From Rhinopithecus roxellana (lineage: Eukaryota; Chordata; Mammalia; Primates; Cercopithecidae), in assembly GCF_007565055.1 (NCBI RefSeq), contig NC_044554.1:14485921-14549920 (forward strand): a stretch of 64,000 nucleotides of DNA. The letters run 5' to 3'. Made by a program: the position numbers and the translations under genes. Positions 1 to 11,085 of this stretch are shown piece after piece. The notes beneath the pieces were generated by a model. It searched no databases, was not told the origin of the DNA, and worked only from the letters and a program-made list of their open reading frames with translations. The first letter of the stretch is position 1; each line of letters opens with the position of its first letter.

Positions 1-934
1 ACCTAGGAGATGGCTATAATCAGCAATTTACAAATATGAAAACAGAGGGATTAAATCACACATTGAAAGTCCTTGAGTTAATTAATAGGCAGAGGAGCTG
101 GGATTAAAAGCCAGGTTTGACAATGTCTATGTTCTTAATCTCTTGTCTTGAATTTCCAAACATATTTAAGTAATTACGTCCCTTAATGTTTCACACACCA
201 GATAACTCTGAAAGAAGAAAAATTAGACTCTTGCCTAATAATGGAAAAGTATTTGCTGTGATAATCATCCAATTCAATCTTGAAGAATCATGACATTTTT
301 GAGCACTTATTCTAGAAAATTGGAAGCTCTATGAGTTACACAGAAATGAATGACAGACACCCAAAGAGCCTCCATGCCAGTGTGAAGCGTATTAGGAAGC
401 ACAGGACTGCATCATCTATTATACAAAGCACAGCACGTCTGTGTTATCTTTTTGCTTTCAAATGAACTAAATTGAGATTTAGCTCATATAGTTGTAACTA
501 CTCTTAATTCTATTATCCCTACATAGAAACCTGTGTAAATTTCCCCCCCTTTTTTAGTATTTTCTGCCTTTTAATCAATTGTCTTACTTTTTATTATGTT
601 TCTTTTTTTCTTCTATATAGTTAATTTCAATCTTGGAAATGAGAAGACCAAGGGAAAAAGATTTATATTTCTTTTGCCATTTCCCTTTTCTTCACTTGGT
701 GCATCAACTATCCTTACTGCCAACTTTCTGAGTTGAGCTAAAGATCAGGGGCTAGTCTCCTTCTTTGCCCTTTGATTCTGACACTGTCAAGTATTGTAAC
801 ACTCATCCTTTCTTTAGTTACCTAAGGCAAAACTGTGTAATACACAAGGTGTGCCATACTGTATTTCCTGCCTGGATCCCTCCCCATGCAGCCTGTATTG
901 CTTGGCGTTTCTGTCCCCTTCTAGCAATAGGAAG
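1..934. other. Unique AT-rich DNA, no feature recognised
   Basis: Non-coding sequence with only short chance frames. I recognise no repeat family, RNA gene or exon signal here. The frame at 765-959 (64 codons) has no start context or composition suggesting a gene. Confidence 0.5.
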
Positions 935-1125
935 GTTGGAATTCCAGCTCTGGAACTGACCAATATGACATGACTTTGGATCTAATCTGCAGAAGTCTCA
1001 ATTTTCTTATTTGTAAACTAGAGGTAACAATAGTGTATCCATCAAATGCTTGCTATGAGGATGAAATAAAATTATTGTTATCATAATGCCCACCTAACTT
1101 ATCATCATTTAATAAAATTTATCTG
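935..1125 (+). mobile_element. MIR SINE fragment
   Basis: The stretch follows the MIR core order: a degraded 'gacct..' segment, then 'cagaagtctcaattttctta' (cf. 'cctcagtttcctcat'), 'tttgtaaac', 'ggtaacaatagt' and 'gaggatgaaataaaatta'. It is an ancient tRNA-derived SINE, strongly diverged. Boundaries are approximate. Confidence 0.55.
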
Positions 1126-1428
1126 CTATCATCACTGCCATTACCCAGCATTTGTCATCAACATCCTATAGGTTTAACTCAACTCCTTTATCAGCCTAAC
1201 ACTGCCTTTCCTGGTTCAAACATCTGAGAGCTGCTTTGTTTTCTCACTGTTCCTGTCTCACTGCATTTAAAAATTGCCAGTATCTTATTGCTTCATAGGA
1301 CTCAACTGATTCATGCTACCGTACAAAAGAAAAAAATGGCTAGAAGTTTGCTCCAGACAACCAGAAACTGGGAAATCAAACTGAGTGTGTGTTTGATAGA
1401 GTAGCTTTACTTCGTGTCACTCATCTTA
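1126..1428. other. Unique DNA, nothing recognised
   Basis: AT-rich spacer between the MIR and the MLT2 LTR. No repeat or gene signature was seen. Confidence 0.4.
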
Positions 1429-1872
1429 TAACAGTTAACAGTATGTACTAACTTAGGTGGGCCACAGAATGCGCAGATATTTGATTAAACATTATTTCTG
1501 GGTGTGCCTATGAGGGTGTTTCTGGATGAGATGAGCATTTGAATTAGTAGACTGAGTAAAGCAGATTGCTCTCCCCAATGTGGGGTGGACCTCACCGAAT
1601 CCATTGAAGATCTGAATAGAATAGACAGCTGAATATGAAACAATTCTCTCTCTCTGCTTGACTGTCGTTGAGCTGAGACATCAGACTTCACCTGCCTTCA
1701 GACTCAGATTTGAACTGGAAGTTACACCATTGGCTCTCCTGGTTCTCAGGCCTTTGGACCCAGACAGGAACTATATCACCATCTCTCTTGGGCTCCAGCT
1801 TGCCAATCAGCTGGAGAAATCTTGGATTTCTCAACCTCCAGGATTGTGTAAGCCAATTTGTTATAGTAAGTA

Positions 1873-1903
<31 letters not shown>

Positions 1904-1938
1904 TTCTTCTGTTTCTCTGGAAACCTCAGGCTAACATA
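1429..1938 (+). mobile_element. Solo LTR of ERVL type (MLT2-like)
   Basis: A 510-bp LTR in plus orientation. Recognisable blocks in order are a degraded start (cf. 'tgatggttaatt'), 'gggccacagaatgcgcagat', 'aaacattatttctgggtgtg', 'agactgagtaaagcagattg', 'ccattggctctcctggttct', a CT-rich run, and the end 'ttctgtttctctgg' followed by 'ctaacata'. This is the block order of the MLT2 LTRs of ERVL. No internal viral sequence flanks it, so it is a solo LTR. The terminal 5-mers (tctta / aactt) do not match, so no target-site duplication is visible. A better preserved relative lies at 63465-64000. Confidence 0.75.
1872..1907. repeat. (CT)n microsatellite in the LTR
   Basis: An imperfect CT/TCTT run. 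It probably expanded from the pyrimidine-rich segment that follows the polyadenylation region of MLT2 LTRs. Confidence 0.8.
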
Positions 1939-2236
1939 AACTTCACAGGAGTGAGTTGTGATTAGAATTCTACTTGATGGGGAAGATATTACTCAGTAGG
2001 TAGAATCACATCACCTAAAGGAGGGGTGGCCTTCCTTTAGTTGATTAAAAAAATGAATTCAATCAAAGATGCCAAACATTTAGTGAGTCTCTTAGATTCA
2101 GTATACAAAAAGGATTTTTAATTGCAATTCAGAATTCAACATTTACTCCAAAGTTTTGATTTATTGTATTGGATTGCTAGTCACAGAAAAATAGTTATAC
2201 AACCAACTGGAATCAATACTAGAATGAGAAATTCCA
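1939..2236. other. Unique flank left of the young L1
   Basis: AT-rich sequence with no recognised repeat. It ends at the G-run that opens the L1 at 2237 and is the 5' flank of that L1. I found no convincing target-site duplicate of it either at 8441 or at the other L1's tail flank (complement of 18385). Confidence 0.5.
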
Positions 2237-3269
2237 GGGGGCGGAGCAAGATGGCCGAATAGGAACAGCTCCAGTCTCCAACTCCCAGCGCGAGCGACAC
2301 AGAAGACCGGTGATTTCTGCATTTTCAACTGAGGTACTGGGGTCATCTCACTAGGGAGTGCCAGACAACCGGTGCTGGTCAGCTGCTGCAGCCCGACCAG
2401 CGTGAGCTGAAGCAGGGCGAGGCATCACCTCACCTGGGAAGCGCAAGGGGGAAGGGAATCCCTTTTCCTAGCCAGGGGAACTGAGAGACAAAACACATGG
2501 AAAATAGGGTAACTCCCACCCCAATACTGCGCTTTAAGCAAACGGGCACACCAGGAGATTATACCCACACCTGGCCAGGAGGGTCCCCCGGCCACGGAGC
2601 CTCCCTCATTGCTAGCACAGCAGTCTGCGATCTAACTGCAAGGCAGCAGCCAGGCTGGGTGAGGGGCGCCCGCCATTGCTGAGGCTTAAGTAGGTAAACA
2701 AAGCCGCTGGGAAGCTTGAACTGGGTGGAGCTCACAGCAGCTCAAGGAAACCTGCCTGTCTCTGTAGACTCCACCTCTGGGGACAGGGCATAGTTAAACA
2801 ACAACAACAAAAAAAGCAGCAGAAACCTCTGCAGATGCAAATGACTCTGTCTGACAGCTTTGAAGAGAGCAGTGGATCTCCCAACACGGAGGTTGAGATC
2901 TGAGAACGGACAGACTGCCTGCTCAAGTGGGTCCCTGACCCCTGAGTAGCCTAACTGGGAGACATCCCCCACTAGGGGCAGTCTGACACCCCACACCTCA
3001 CAGGGTGGAGTACACCCCTGAGAGGAACCTCCCAAAGTAAGAATCAGACAGGTACACTTGCTGGTCAGCAATATTCTATCTTCTGCAACCTATGCTGCTG
3101 ATACCCAGGCAAACAGGGTCTGGAGTGGACCTCAAGCAATCTCCAACAGACCTACAGCTGAGAGTCCTGACTATCAGAAGGAAAACTATCAAACAGGAAG
3201 AACACCTATACCAAAACTCCATCAGTACCTCACCATCATCAAAGACCAGAGGCAGATAAAACCACAAAG
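2237..3269 (+). promoter_or_regulatory. L1 5'UTR / internal promoter with YY1 site
   Basis: The first ~1 kb of the L1 is relatively GC-rich and free of ORF1/ORF2 coding. The core 'caagatggcc' at 2247-2256 is the YY1-binding element that positions RNA polymerase II initiation at the first base in primate L1s. That role is known for the family; activity here is inference. The opposite strand of primate L1 5'UTRs also carries an antisense promoter. A short antisense frame (2346 back to 2161) leaves the L1 into the flank. Confidence 0.7.
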
Positions 3270-4287
3270 ATGGGGAAAAAGCAGGGCAGAGAAGCTGGAA
3301 ATTCAAAAAATAAGAGGGCATCTCCCTCTGCAAAGGAGCGCAGCTCATTGCCAGCAACAGATCAAAGCTGGTCAGAGAATGACTTTGACGAGATGAGAGA
3401 AGAAGGCTTCAGTCCATCAAACTTCTCAGAGCTAAAGGAGGAATTATGTACCCAGCACAAAGAAACTAAAAATCTTGAAAAAAGATTGGAAGAATTGATA
3501 GCTAGAATAATTAATGCAGAGAAGGTCATAAACCAAATGACAGAGATGAAAACCATGACACGAGAAATACATGACAAATGCACAAGCTTCAGTAACCGAC
3601 TCGATCAACTGGAAGAAAGAGTATCAGCGATTGAGGATCAAATGAATGAAATGAAGCGAGAAGAGAAACCAAAAGAAAAAAGAAGAAAAAGAAATGAACA
3701 AAGCCTGCAAGAAGTATGGGATTATGTAAAAAGACCAAATCTACGTCTGATTGGGGTGCCTGAAAGTGAGGGGGAAAATGGAACCAAGTTGGAAAACACT
3801 CTTCAGGATATCATCCAGGAGAACTTCCCCAACCTAGTAGAGCAGGCCAACATTCAAATTCAGGAAATACAGAGAATGCCACAAAGATACTCCTCGAGAA
3901 GAGCAACTCCAAGACACATAATTGCCAGATTCACCAAAGTTGAAATGAAGGAAAAAATCTTAAGGGCAGCCAGAGAGAAAGGTCGGGTTACCCACAAAGG
4001 GAAGCCCATCAGACTAACAGCAGACCTCTCAGGCAGAAACTCTACAAGCCAGAAGAGAGTGGGGGCCAATATTCAACATTCTTAAAGAAAAGGATTTTAA
4101 ACCCAGAATTTCATATCCAGCCAAACTAAGTTTCATCAGTGACAGAGAAATAAAATCCTTTACAGATAAGCAAATGCTTAGAGATTTTGTCACCACCAGG
4201 CCTGCCTTACAAGAGACCCTGAAGGAAGCCCTAAACATGGAAAGGAACAACCAGTACCAGCCATTGCAAAAACATGCCAAAATGTAA
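3270..4287 (+). pseudogene. L1 ORF1 (RNA-binding trimer protein), frameshifted
   Basis: This frame encodes the L1 ORF1 protein, an RNA-binding chaperone that trimerises through a coiled coil and coats L1 RNA. It opens at 3270 (start MGKKQGREAGNSK) and contains an N-terminal basic/serine-rich segment, a heptad-rich coiled coil (about residues 50-130), the RRM region with 'RPNLRLIGVPESEGENGTKL', and part of the C-terminal domain. Around 4028-4034 it has one extra A relative to the other copy ('ctctcaggcag' versus 'ctctcggcag'). This shifts the frame, replaces the last ~70 residues and stops at 4085. The original stop position is 4285-4287. It keeps a two-residue basic repeat (RRKRNEQ) that the minus-strand copy lacks. 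Non-functional as a full protein. Confidence 0.9.
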
Positions 4288-4350
4288 AGACCATCGAGGC
4301 TAGGAAGAAACTGCATCAACTAACGAGCAAAATAACCAGTTAATATCATA

Positions 4351-7300
4351 ATGGCAGGATCAAGTTCACACATAACAATATTAACCTTAAATGTAAGTGG
4401 ACTAAGTGCTCCAATTAAAAGACACAGACTGGCAAACTGGATAAAGAGTCAAGACTCATCAGTCTGCTGTATTCAGGAGACCCATCTCACATGCAGAGAC
4501 ATACATAGGCTCAAAATAAAGGGATGGAGGAAGATCTACCAAGCAAATGGAGAACAAAAAAAAAGCAGGGGTTGCAATCCTAGTCTCTGATAAAACAGAC
4601 TTTAAACTATCAAAGATCAAAAGAGACAAAGAAGGCCATTACATAATGGTAAAGGGATCAATTCAACAGGAAGAGCTAACTATCCTAAATATATATGCAC
4701 CCAATACAGGAGCACCCAAATTCATAAAGCAAGTCCTTAGAGACTTACAAAGAGACTTAGACTCCCATACAATGATAATGGGAGACTTCAACACTCCACT
4801 GTCAACATTAGACAGATTAACGAGACAGAAAGTTAACAAGGATATCCAGGAATTGAACTCGTCTCTGCACCAAGCGGACCTAATAGACATCTATAGAACT
4901 CTCCACCCCAAATCAACAGAATATACATTCTTCTCAGCACCACATCGCACTTATTCTAAAATTGACCACATAATTGGAAGTAAAGCACTCCTCAGCAAAT
5001 GTACAAGAACAGAAATTATAACAAACTGTCTCTCAGACCACAGTGCAATCAAATTAGAACTCAGGACTAAGAAACTCAATCAAAACCACTCAACTACATG
5101 GAAACTGAACAACCTGCTCCTGAATGACTACTGGGTACATCACGAAATGAAGGCAGAAATAAAGATGTTCTTGGAAACCAATGAGAACAAAGATACAACA
5201 TACCAGAATCTCTGGGACACATTTAAAGCAGTGTATAGAGGGAAATTTATAGCACTAAATGCCCACAAGAGAAAGCAGGAAAGATCTAAAATCGACACAC
5301 TAACATCACAATTAAAAGAACTGGAGAGGCAAGAGCAAACACGTTCAAAAGCTAGCAGAAGGCAAGAAATAACCAAGATCAGAGCAGAACTGAAAGAGAT
5401 AGAGACACAAAAAATCCTCCAAAAAATCAATGAATCCAGGAGTTGGTTTTTTGAAAAGATCAACAAAATTGACAGACTGCTAGCAAGACTAATAAAGAAG
5501 AAAAGAGAAAAGAATCAAATAGACACAATAAAAAATGATAAAGGGGATATCACCACCGACCCCACAGAAATACAAACTACCATCAGAGAATACTATAAAC
5601 ACCTCTACACAAATCAACTAGAATATCTAGAAGAAATGGATCATTTCCTGGACACTTACACTCTTCCAAGACTAAACCAGGAAGAAGTTGAATCCCTGAA
5701 TAGACCAATAGCAGGCTCTGAAATTGAGGCAATAATTAACAGCCTGCCAACCCCAAAAAGTCCGGGACCAGATGGATTCACAGCTGAATTCTACTGGAGG
5801 TACAAGGAGGAGCTGGTACCATTCCTTCTGAAACTATTCCAATCAATAGAAAAAGAGGGAATCCTCCCTAACTCATTTTATGAAACCAACATCATCCTGA
5901 TACCAAAGCCTGGCAGAGACACAACAAAAAAAGAGAATTTTAGACCAATATCCCTGATGAACATCGATGCAAAAATCCTCAATAAAATACTGGCAAACCG
6001 GATTCAGCAGCACATCAAAAAGCTTATCCACCATGATCAAGTGGGCTTCATCCCTGGGATGCAAGGCTGGTTCAACATTCGCAAATCAATAAACGTAATC
6101 CAGCATACAAACAGAACCAAAGACAAGAACCACATGATTATCTCAATAGATGCAGAAAAGGCCTTTGACAAAATTCAACAGCCCTTCATGCTAAAAACGC
6201 TCAATAAATTCGGTACTGATGGAACGTACCTCAAAATAATAAGAGCTATTTATGACAAACCCACTGCCAATATCATACTGAATGAACAAAAACTGGAAAA
6301 ATTCCCTTTGAAAACTGGCACAAGACAGGGATGCCCTCTCTCACCACTCCTATTCAACATAGTGTTGGAAGTTCTGGCTAGGGCAATCAGGCAAGAGAAA
6401 GAAATAAAGGGTATCCAGTTAGGAAAAGAAGAAGTCAAATTGTCCCTGTTTGCAGATGACATGATTGTATATTTAGAAAACCCCATTGTCTCAGCCCAAA
6501 ATCTCCTTAAGCTGATAAGCAACTTCAGCAAAGTCTCAGTATACAAAATCAATGTGCAAAAATCACAAGCATTCTTATACACCAGTAACAGACAAACAGA
6601 GAGCCAAATCAGGAATGAACTTCCATTCACAATTGCTTCAAAGAGAATAAAATACCTAGGAATCCAACTTACAAGGGATGTAAAGGACCTCTTCAAGGAG
6701 AACTACAAACCACTGCTCAGTGAAATCAAAGAGGACAGAAACAAATGGAAGAACATACCATGCTCATGGGTAGGAAGAATCAATATCATGAAAATGGCCA
6801 TACTGCCCAAGGTTATTTATAGATTCAATGCCATCCCCATCAAGCTACCAATGAGTTTCTTCACAGAATTGGAAAAAACTGCTTTAAAGTTCATATGGAA
6901 CCAAAAAAGAGCCTGCATTGCCAAGACAATCCTAAGTCAAAAGAACAAAGCTGGAGGCATCCCGCTACCTGACTTCAAACTATATTACAAGGCTACAGTA
7001 ACCAAAACAGCATGGTACTGGTACCAAAACAGAGATATAGACCAATGGAACAGAACAGAGTCCTCAGAAATAATACCACACATCTACAGCCATCTGATCT
7101 TTGACAAACCTGAGAGAAACAAGAAATGGGGAAAGGATTCCCTATTTAATAAATGGTGCTGGGAAAATTGGCTAGCCATAAGTAGAAAGCTGAAACTGGA
7201 TCCTTTCCTTACTCCTTTTACGAAGATTAATTCAAGATAGATTAGAGACTGAAATGTTAGACCTAATACCATAAAAACCCTAGAAGAAAACCTAGGTAGT

Positions 7301-8184
7301 ACCATTCAGGACATAGGCATGGGCAAGGACTTCATGTCTAAAACACCAAAAGCAATGGTAGCAAAAGCCAAAATTGACAAATGGGATCTCGTTAAACTAA
7401 AGAGCTTCTGCACAGCAAAAGAAACTACCATCAGAGTGAACAGGCAACCTACAGAATGGGAGAAAATTTTTGCAATCTACTCATCTGACAAAGGGCTAAT
7501 ATCCAGAACCTACAAAGAACTCAAACAAATTTGCAAGAAAAAAACAAACAACCCCATCAAAAAGTGGGCAAAGGATATGAACAGACATTTCTCAAAAGAA
7601 GACATTCATACAGCCAACAGACACATGAAACAATGCTCATCATCACTGGCCATCAGAGAAATGCAAATCAAAACCACAATGAGATACCATCTCACACCAG
7701 TTAGAATGGCAATCATTAAAAAGTCAGGAAAGCACAGGTGCTGGAGAGGATGTGGAGAAATAGGAACACTTTTACACTGTTGGTGGGATTGTAAACTAGT
7801 TCAACCATTATGGAAAACAGTATGGCAATTCCTCAAGGATCTAGAACTAGATGTACCATATGACCCAGCCATCCCACTACTGGGTATATACCCAAAGGAT
7901 TATAAATCATGCTGCTATAAAGACACATGCACACGTATGTTTATTGCGACACTATTCACAATAGCAAAGACTTGGAATCAACCCAAACGTCCATCAGTGA
8001 CAGACTGGATTAAGAAAATGTGGCACATATACATCATGGAATACTATGCAGCCATAAAAAAAAAAAGGATGAGTTTGCATCGTTTGTAGGGACATGGATG
8101 CAGCTGGAAACCATCATTCTTAGCAAACTATCACAAGAACAGAAAACCAAACACCGCATGTTCTCACTCATAGGTGGGAACTGA
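4351..8184 (+). pseudogene. L1 ORF2 (endonuclease-reverse transcriptase), multiply broken
   Basis: ORF2 supplies the nick and cDNA synthesis of L1 mobilisation. Its start is at 4351. A run of nine A's near 4556-4564 shifts the frame and ends the first frame at 4590, cutting the N-terminal endonuclease region. The correct frame reopens at the internal ATG 4547 and runs to 7240. It contains the rest of the endonuclease (with 'SDHSAIKLEL') and the reverse transcriptase with an intact FADD motif at 6449-6460. Two nonsense codons follow: TAG at 7238-7240 and TGA at 7250-7252. The C-terminal cysteine-rich part (CWRGCGEIG...HCWWDC) lies in the frame 7319-8089, which ends early because of an 11-A run. 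The same two A-run frameshifts occur in the inverted copy. Not able to encode a complete protein. Confidence 0.93.
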
Positions 8185-8239
8185 ACAATGAGATCACTTG
8201 GACTTGGGAAGGGGAACATCACACACTGGGGCCTATCAT

Positions 8240-8266
8240 GGGGAGGGGGGAGGGGGAGGGGGAGGG
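8240..8266 (+). repeat. G-rich tract of L1 3'UTR (G-quadruplex candidate)
   Basis: Five or more G-runs of at least four separated by single A's. A G-rich stretch here is a conserved L1 3'UTR feature reported to fold into a G-quadruplex. Folding of this copy is inference. Confidence 0.75.
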
Positions 8267-8440
8267 ATTGCATTGGGAGTTATACCTGATATAAATGACG
8301 AATTGATGGGTGCTGATGAGTTGATGGGTGCAGCACACCAACATGGCACAAGTATACATATGTAACAAACCTGCACATTATGCACATGTACCCTAGAACT
8401 TAAAGTATAATAATAAAAAATAATAATAATTAAAAAAAAA

Positions 8441-9256
8441 TGTTGAATATTGGCTCCCATTCTCTTCTGGCTTGTAGGGTTTCTGCTGAGAGATCTGCTG
8501 TTAGTCTGATGGGCTTCCCTTTGTGGGTAACTCAACCTTTCCCTCTGGCTGCCTTTAACACTTTTTCCTTCATTTCAACCGTGGTGAATCTGACAATGAT
8601 GTGTCTTGGGGTTGCTCTTCTTGAGGAGTACCTTTGTGGTGTTCTCTGTATTTTCTGAATTTGAATGTTGGCCTGCCTTGCTAAGTTGGGGAAGTTCTCC
8701 TAGATAATATTCTGAATAGTGTTTTCCAACTGGTTCCATTCTCCCTATCACTTTCAGGTATGCCAATCAAACATAGACTTGGTCTTTTCACATAGTCCCA
8801 TATTTCTTGGAGGCTTTGTTAGTTTCTTTTTCCTCTTTTTTCTCTAACATTGTTTTCTCACTTTATTTCATTAATTTGATCTTCAGTCACTGATACCCTT
8901 TCTTCCACTTGATCGAGTCAGCTATTGAAGCTTGTGCATGCATCACAAAGTTCTCATGCCATGGTTTTCAGCCCTGTCAGGTCATTTAAGGTCCTCTTGA
9001 CACTGTTTACTCTAGTTAGTCATTTGTCTAATCTTTTTTCAACGTTTTCAGCTTCCTTACAATGGGTTCGAACATCCTCCTTTAGCTCAGAGAAGTTTGT
9101 TATTGCGGACCTTCTGAAACTTATTTCTGTCAGCTCATCAAAGTCATTCTCCATCCAGCTTTGTTCCATTGCTGGCAAGGAGCTGCGAACCTTTGCAGGA
9201 GAAGAGGCACTCTGATTTTTAGAATTTTCAGCTTTTCTGCTCTGATTTCTCCCCAT
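8441..9256 (-). pseudogene. L1 ORF1 5' part, decayed and cut by inversion
   Basis: ORF1 start ATG at 9256 (minus strand, start MGRNQSRKAENSK). The open frame runs 78 codons to 9020, then frameshifts and stops break it up. Recognisable remnants of the coiled coil and RNA-binding domain continue to 8441. The remaining ORF1 codons are at 24543-24756 on the plus strand. Confidence 0.85.
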
Positions 9257-10275
9257 CTTTGTGGTTGTATCTACCTTTGGTCTTTGATGTTGGTGACCTA
9301 CAGATGGGGTTTGGTGTGGATGTCCTTTTTGTTGATGTTGATGCTATTTCTTTCTGTTTGTTAGTTTTCCTTCTAACAGTCAGGTCTCTCAGCTGCAGGT
9401 CTGTTGGAGTTTGCTGGAGTTCCACTCCAATCCCTGTTTGCCTGGGTATCACCAGCAAAGGCTGCAGAACAGCAAATATTTGCAGAGTAGCAAATATTGC
9501 TGCCTGATCCTTCTGGAAGCTTCATCCCAGAGGGGCAGCTGCCTATGTGAGGTGTCTGTTGGCCCCTACTTGGACGTGTCTCCCATTTAGGCTATACGGG
9601 GGTCAGGGACCCACTTAAGGAAGCAGTCTGTCCGTTCTCAGAGCGCAAACAACATGCTGGGAGAACCACTGCTCTATTCAGAGTGCTCAGACTGGGACAT
9701 TTAAGTCTGCAGAAGCTGTCTGCTGCCTTTTGTTCAGCTATGCCCTGCCCACAGAAGTAGAGTCTAGAGGCAGTAGGCCTTGTTGAGCTGTGGTGGGCTC
9801 CACCCAGTTCGAGCTTCCTGGCCGCTTTGTTTACCCAGTCGAGCCTCAAAATGGCAGACACCCCTCCCCCAGTCAGGCTGTCATTTCGCAGATGGATCTC
9901 AGACTGCTGTGCTAGCAGTGAGCAAGGCTCCCTGGGTGTGGGTGCTGCCGAGCCAGGCACGGGAGAGAATCATCTTGTCTGCCGGTTGCTAAGACCTGGG
10001 AACAGCACAATATTGGGGCAGGAGTGTCCCATTTTTCCAAGTAGTCTGTTACGGCTTCCCTTGGCTAGGAAAAGGAAATCCCCCAACCCCTTGTGCTTCC
10101 CAGGTAAGGCGACACCCTGCCCTTCTTCAACTTGCCCTCCACGGGCTGCACCCACTGACCAACCAGTCCCAGTGAGATGAACCAGGTACCTCAGTTGGAA
10201 ATGCAGAAATCACCCGTTTTCTGTGTCAGTCACACTGGGAGCTGCAGACCGGAGCTGTTCCTATTTGGCCATCTT
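8441..10275 (-). mobile_element. 5' part of an older L1 (L1-old), inverted
   Basis: Read on the minus strand, this is an L1 beginning at 10275 ('aagatggcc', missing only about the first 14 bases), followed by the 5'UTR and ORF1. It stops at 8441 inside ORF1 at 'ccaatattcaaca'. It is clearly more diverged than the two young L1s. It has no ORF2 or tail here. The missing remainder starts at the same ORF1 position at 24542 on the plus strand. The outer end is bordered by a 15-bp sequence repeated, in inverted orientation, beyond the tail of that other piece. The two pieces are therefore one element split by inversion. Confidence 0.92.
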
Positions 10276-10290
10276 CACTCTTTTAATTTT
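10276..10290 (-). repeat. Target-site duplication of L1-old, 5' copy
   Basis: On the minus strand this reads aaaattaaaagagtg and lies directly against the L1 5' end. The partner, aaaattgaaagagtg, is at 28873-28887 on the plus strand beyond the L1 tail: 14 of 15 bases match. Target-site duplications should be direct repeats around one element; these are inverted and 18.6 kb apart. Confidence 0.88.
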
Positions 10291-10919
10291 TATCACATGG
10301 GATGCAGTGGCTCTGCCTCAGACCTTCTCATGGCTCATAAAGGTGCATTTATTCAAAAGGCACCAGTGAAGAGCTTCCCTGTGAACTCCAAGTTGAGTCC
10401 AAGACACATCTTAATAGAGAGAATTTATTTGTTGAGACAAATCATACAAGCCTTCTTCAGAAGCAGCAATATCTTCTTCAAGTACTTTCCTCCATTTGTG
10501 AAGATTTGTATAAATCTCTTAGTATGATTTATTGATGGTTACAAGTCTAAATGGTCACTTTTTCAGCTCTTTATATCCAAGATGAAGTAGAGATGACAAC
10601 AGTATTCCTGCATCTTTCTGGATCTTATCGAATGATTAGGAAATTAAAACCCCTCTGTTCAGGTCTATTTATGTGTTTCAAGATGCGTTAAAAGCACATG
10701 AATAACAAAACGTAGCTAGTAAACAGAAAACTCTTCAATAAACGTCATACCTGCCTTGATAGTCACAGGATCTACTGGCATAGGGTGGAGGCTACATTCA
10801 GATACCTCGTAATACAACTTAAGATTTACATTCCTCAGCCTGGCCAGCTTTCATCTCACATTCATTGCCAGAAAATATGCAGCTAGGTCTTTGCACTTTT
10901 CATTGCAGTGACTAATGAG
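10291..10919. other. Unique DNA; antisense frame from the L1 runs in
   Basis: No repeat recognised. The plus-strand frame 10177-10527 starts inside the antisense L1 5'UTR and continues for more than 80 codons into this sequence. There is no sign of protein-like conservation that I can judge. Confidence 0.45.
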
Positions 10920-11085
10920 CTCTAAATCATTATCTGTTTACATGTTCGTTCTCCCCAAGTGACCATGAGCTCATTTAGGGAATCAGTGACTCATTTTTGT
11001 TCATCCACTTCATCCCCAATATTAATTCCAACATTTGACCCATATCTGTGTGCTGAATAAATGTTTTGTGAACTACAGGAGCTCA
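10920..11085 (+). mobile_element. L2 LINE 3'-end fragment (probable)
   Basis: 'gaccatgagctcatttaggg', a 'tttttgttcatcc' segment and the terminal 'gctgaataaatgttttgtga' match the order of the L2 3' end (coordinates of the 'clip and AATAAA' region). Diverged; limits approximate. Confidence 0.5.

Larger units (their letters stand above)
2237..8440 (+). mobile_element. Near full-length young L1 (L1-A), ORFs broken
   Basis: A 6.2-kb LINE-1 with every part present: G-run and 'caagatggcc' start, about 1-kb 5'UTR, ORF1 (3270-4287), short inter-ORF spacer, ORF2 (4351-8184), 3'UTR with a G-rich run (8240-8266), and an A-rich tail ending at 8440. It encodes the RNA-binding and endonuclease/reverse-transcriptase proteins used for target-primed reverse transcription, but both frames are damaged: a 1-nt insertion in ORF1, and an A-run frameshift plus two nonsense codons in ORF2. 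It is closely similar to the inverted L1 at 18386-24541. The flanks do not form a target-site duplication in the present arrangement; the tail borders the inside of an older L1 instead. This is explained by an inversion through the two young L1s (see findings). Confidence 0.95.

Noticed and set aside
2201..2236. Possible target repeat 'aaattcca' (2229-2236) versus 'atattcaa' beyond the T-run at 18386
   Set aside because: Only 6 of 8 bases agree. Too weak to claim as the duplication for the L1 at 2237.
8441..10275. Twin priming (inverted 5' end of one L1 made during insertion) as the cause of the reversed L1 piece
   Set aside because: Twin priming leaves the inverted 5' part next to its own 3' part inside one pair of direct target repeats. 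Here the halves are 14 kb apart and the target repeats are inverted.
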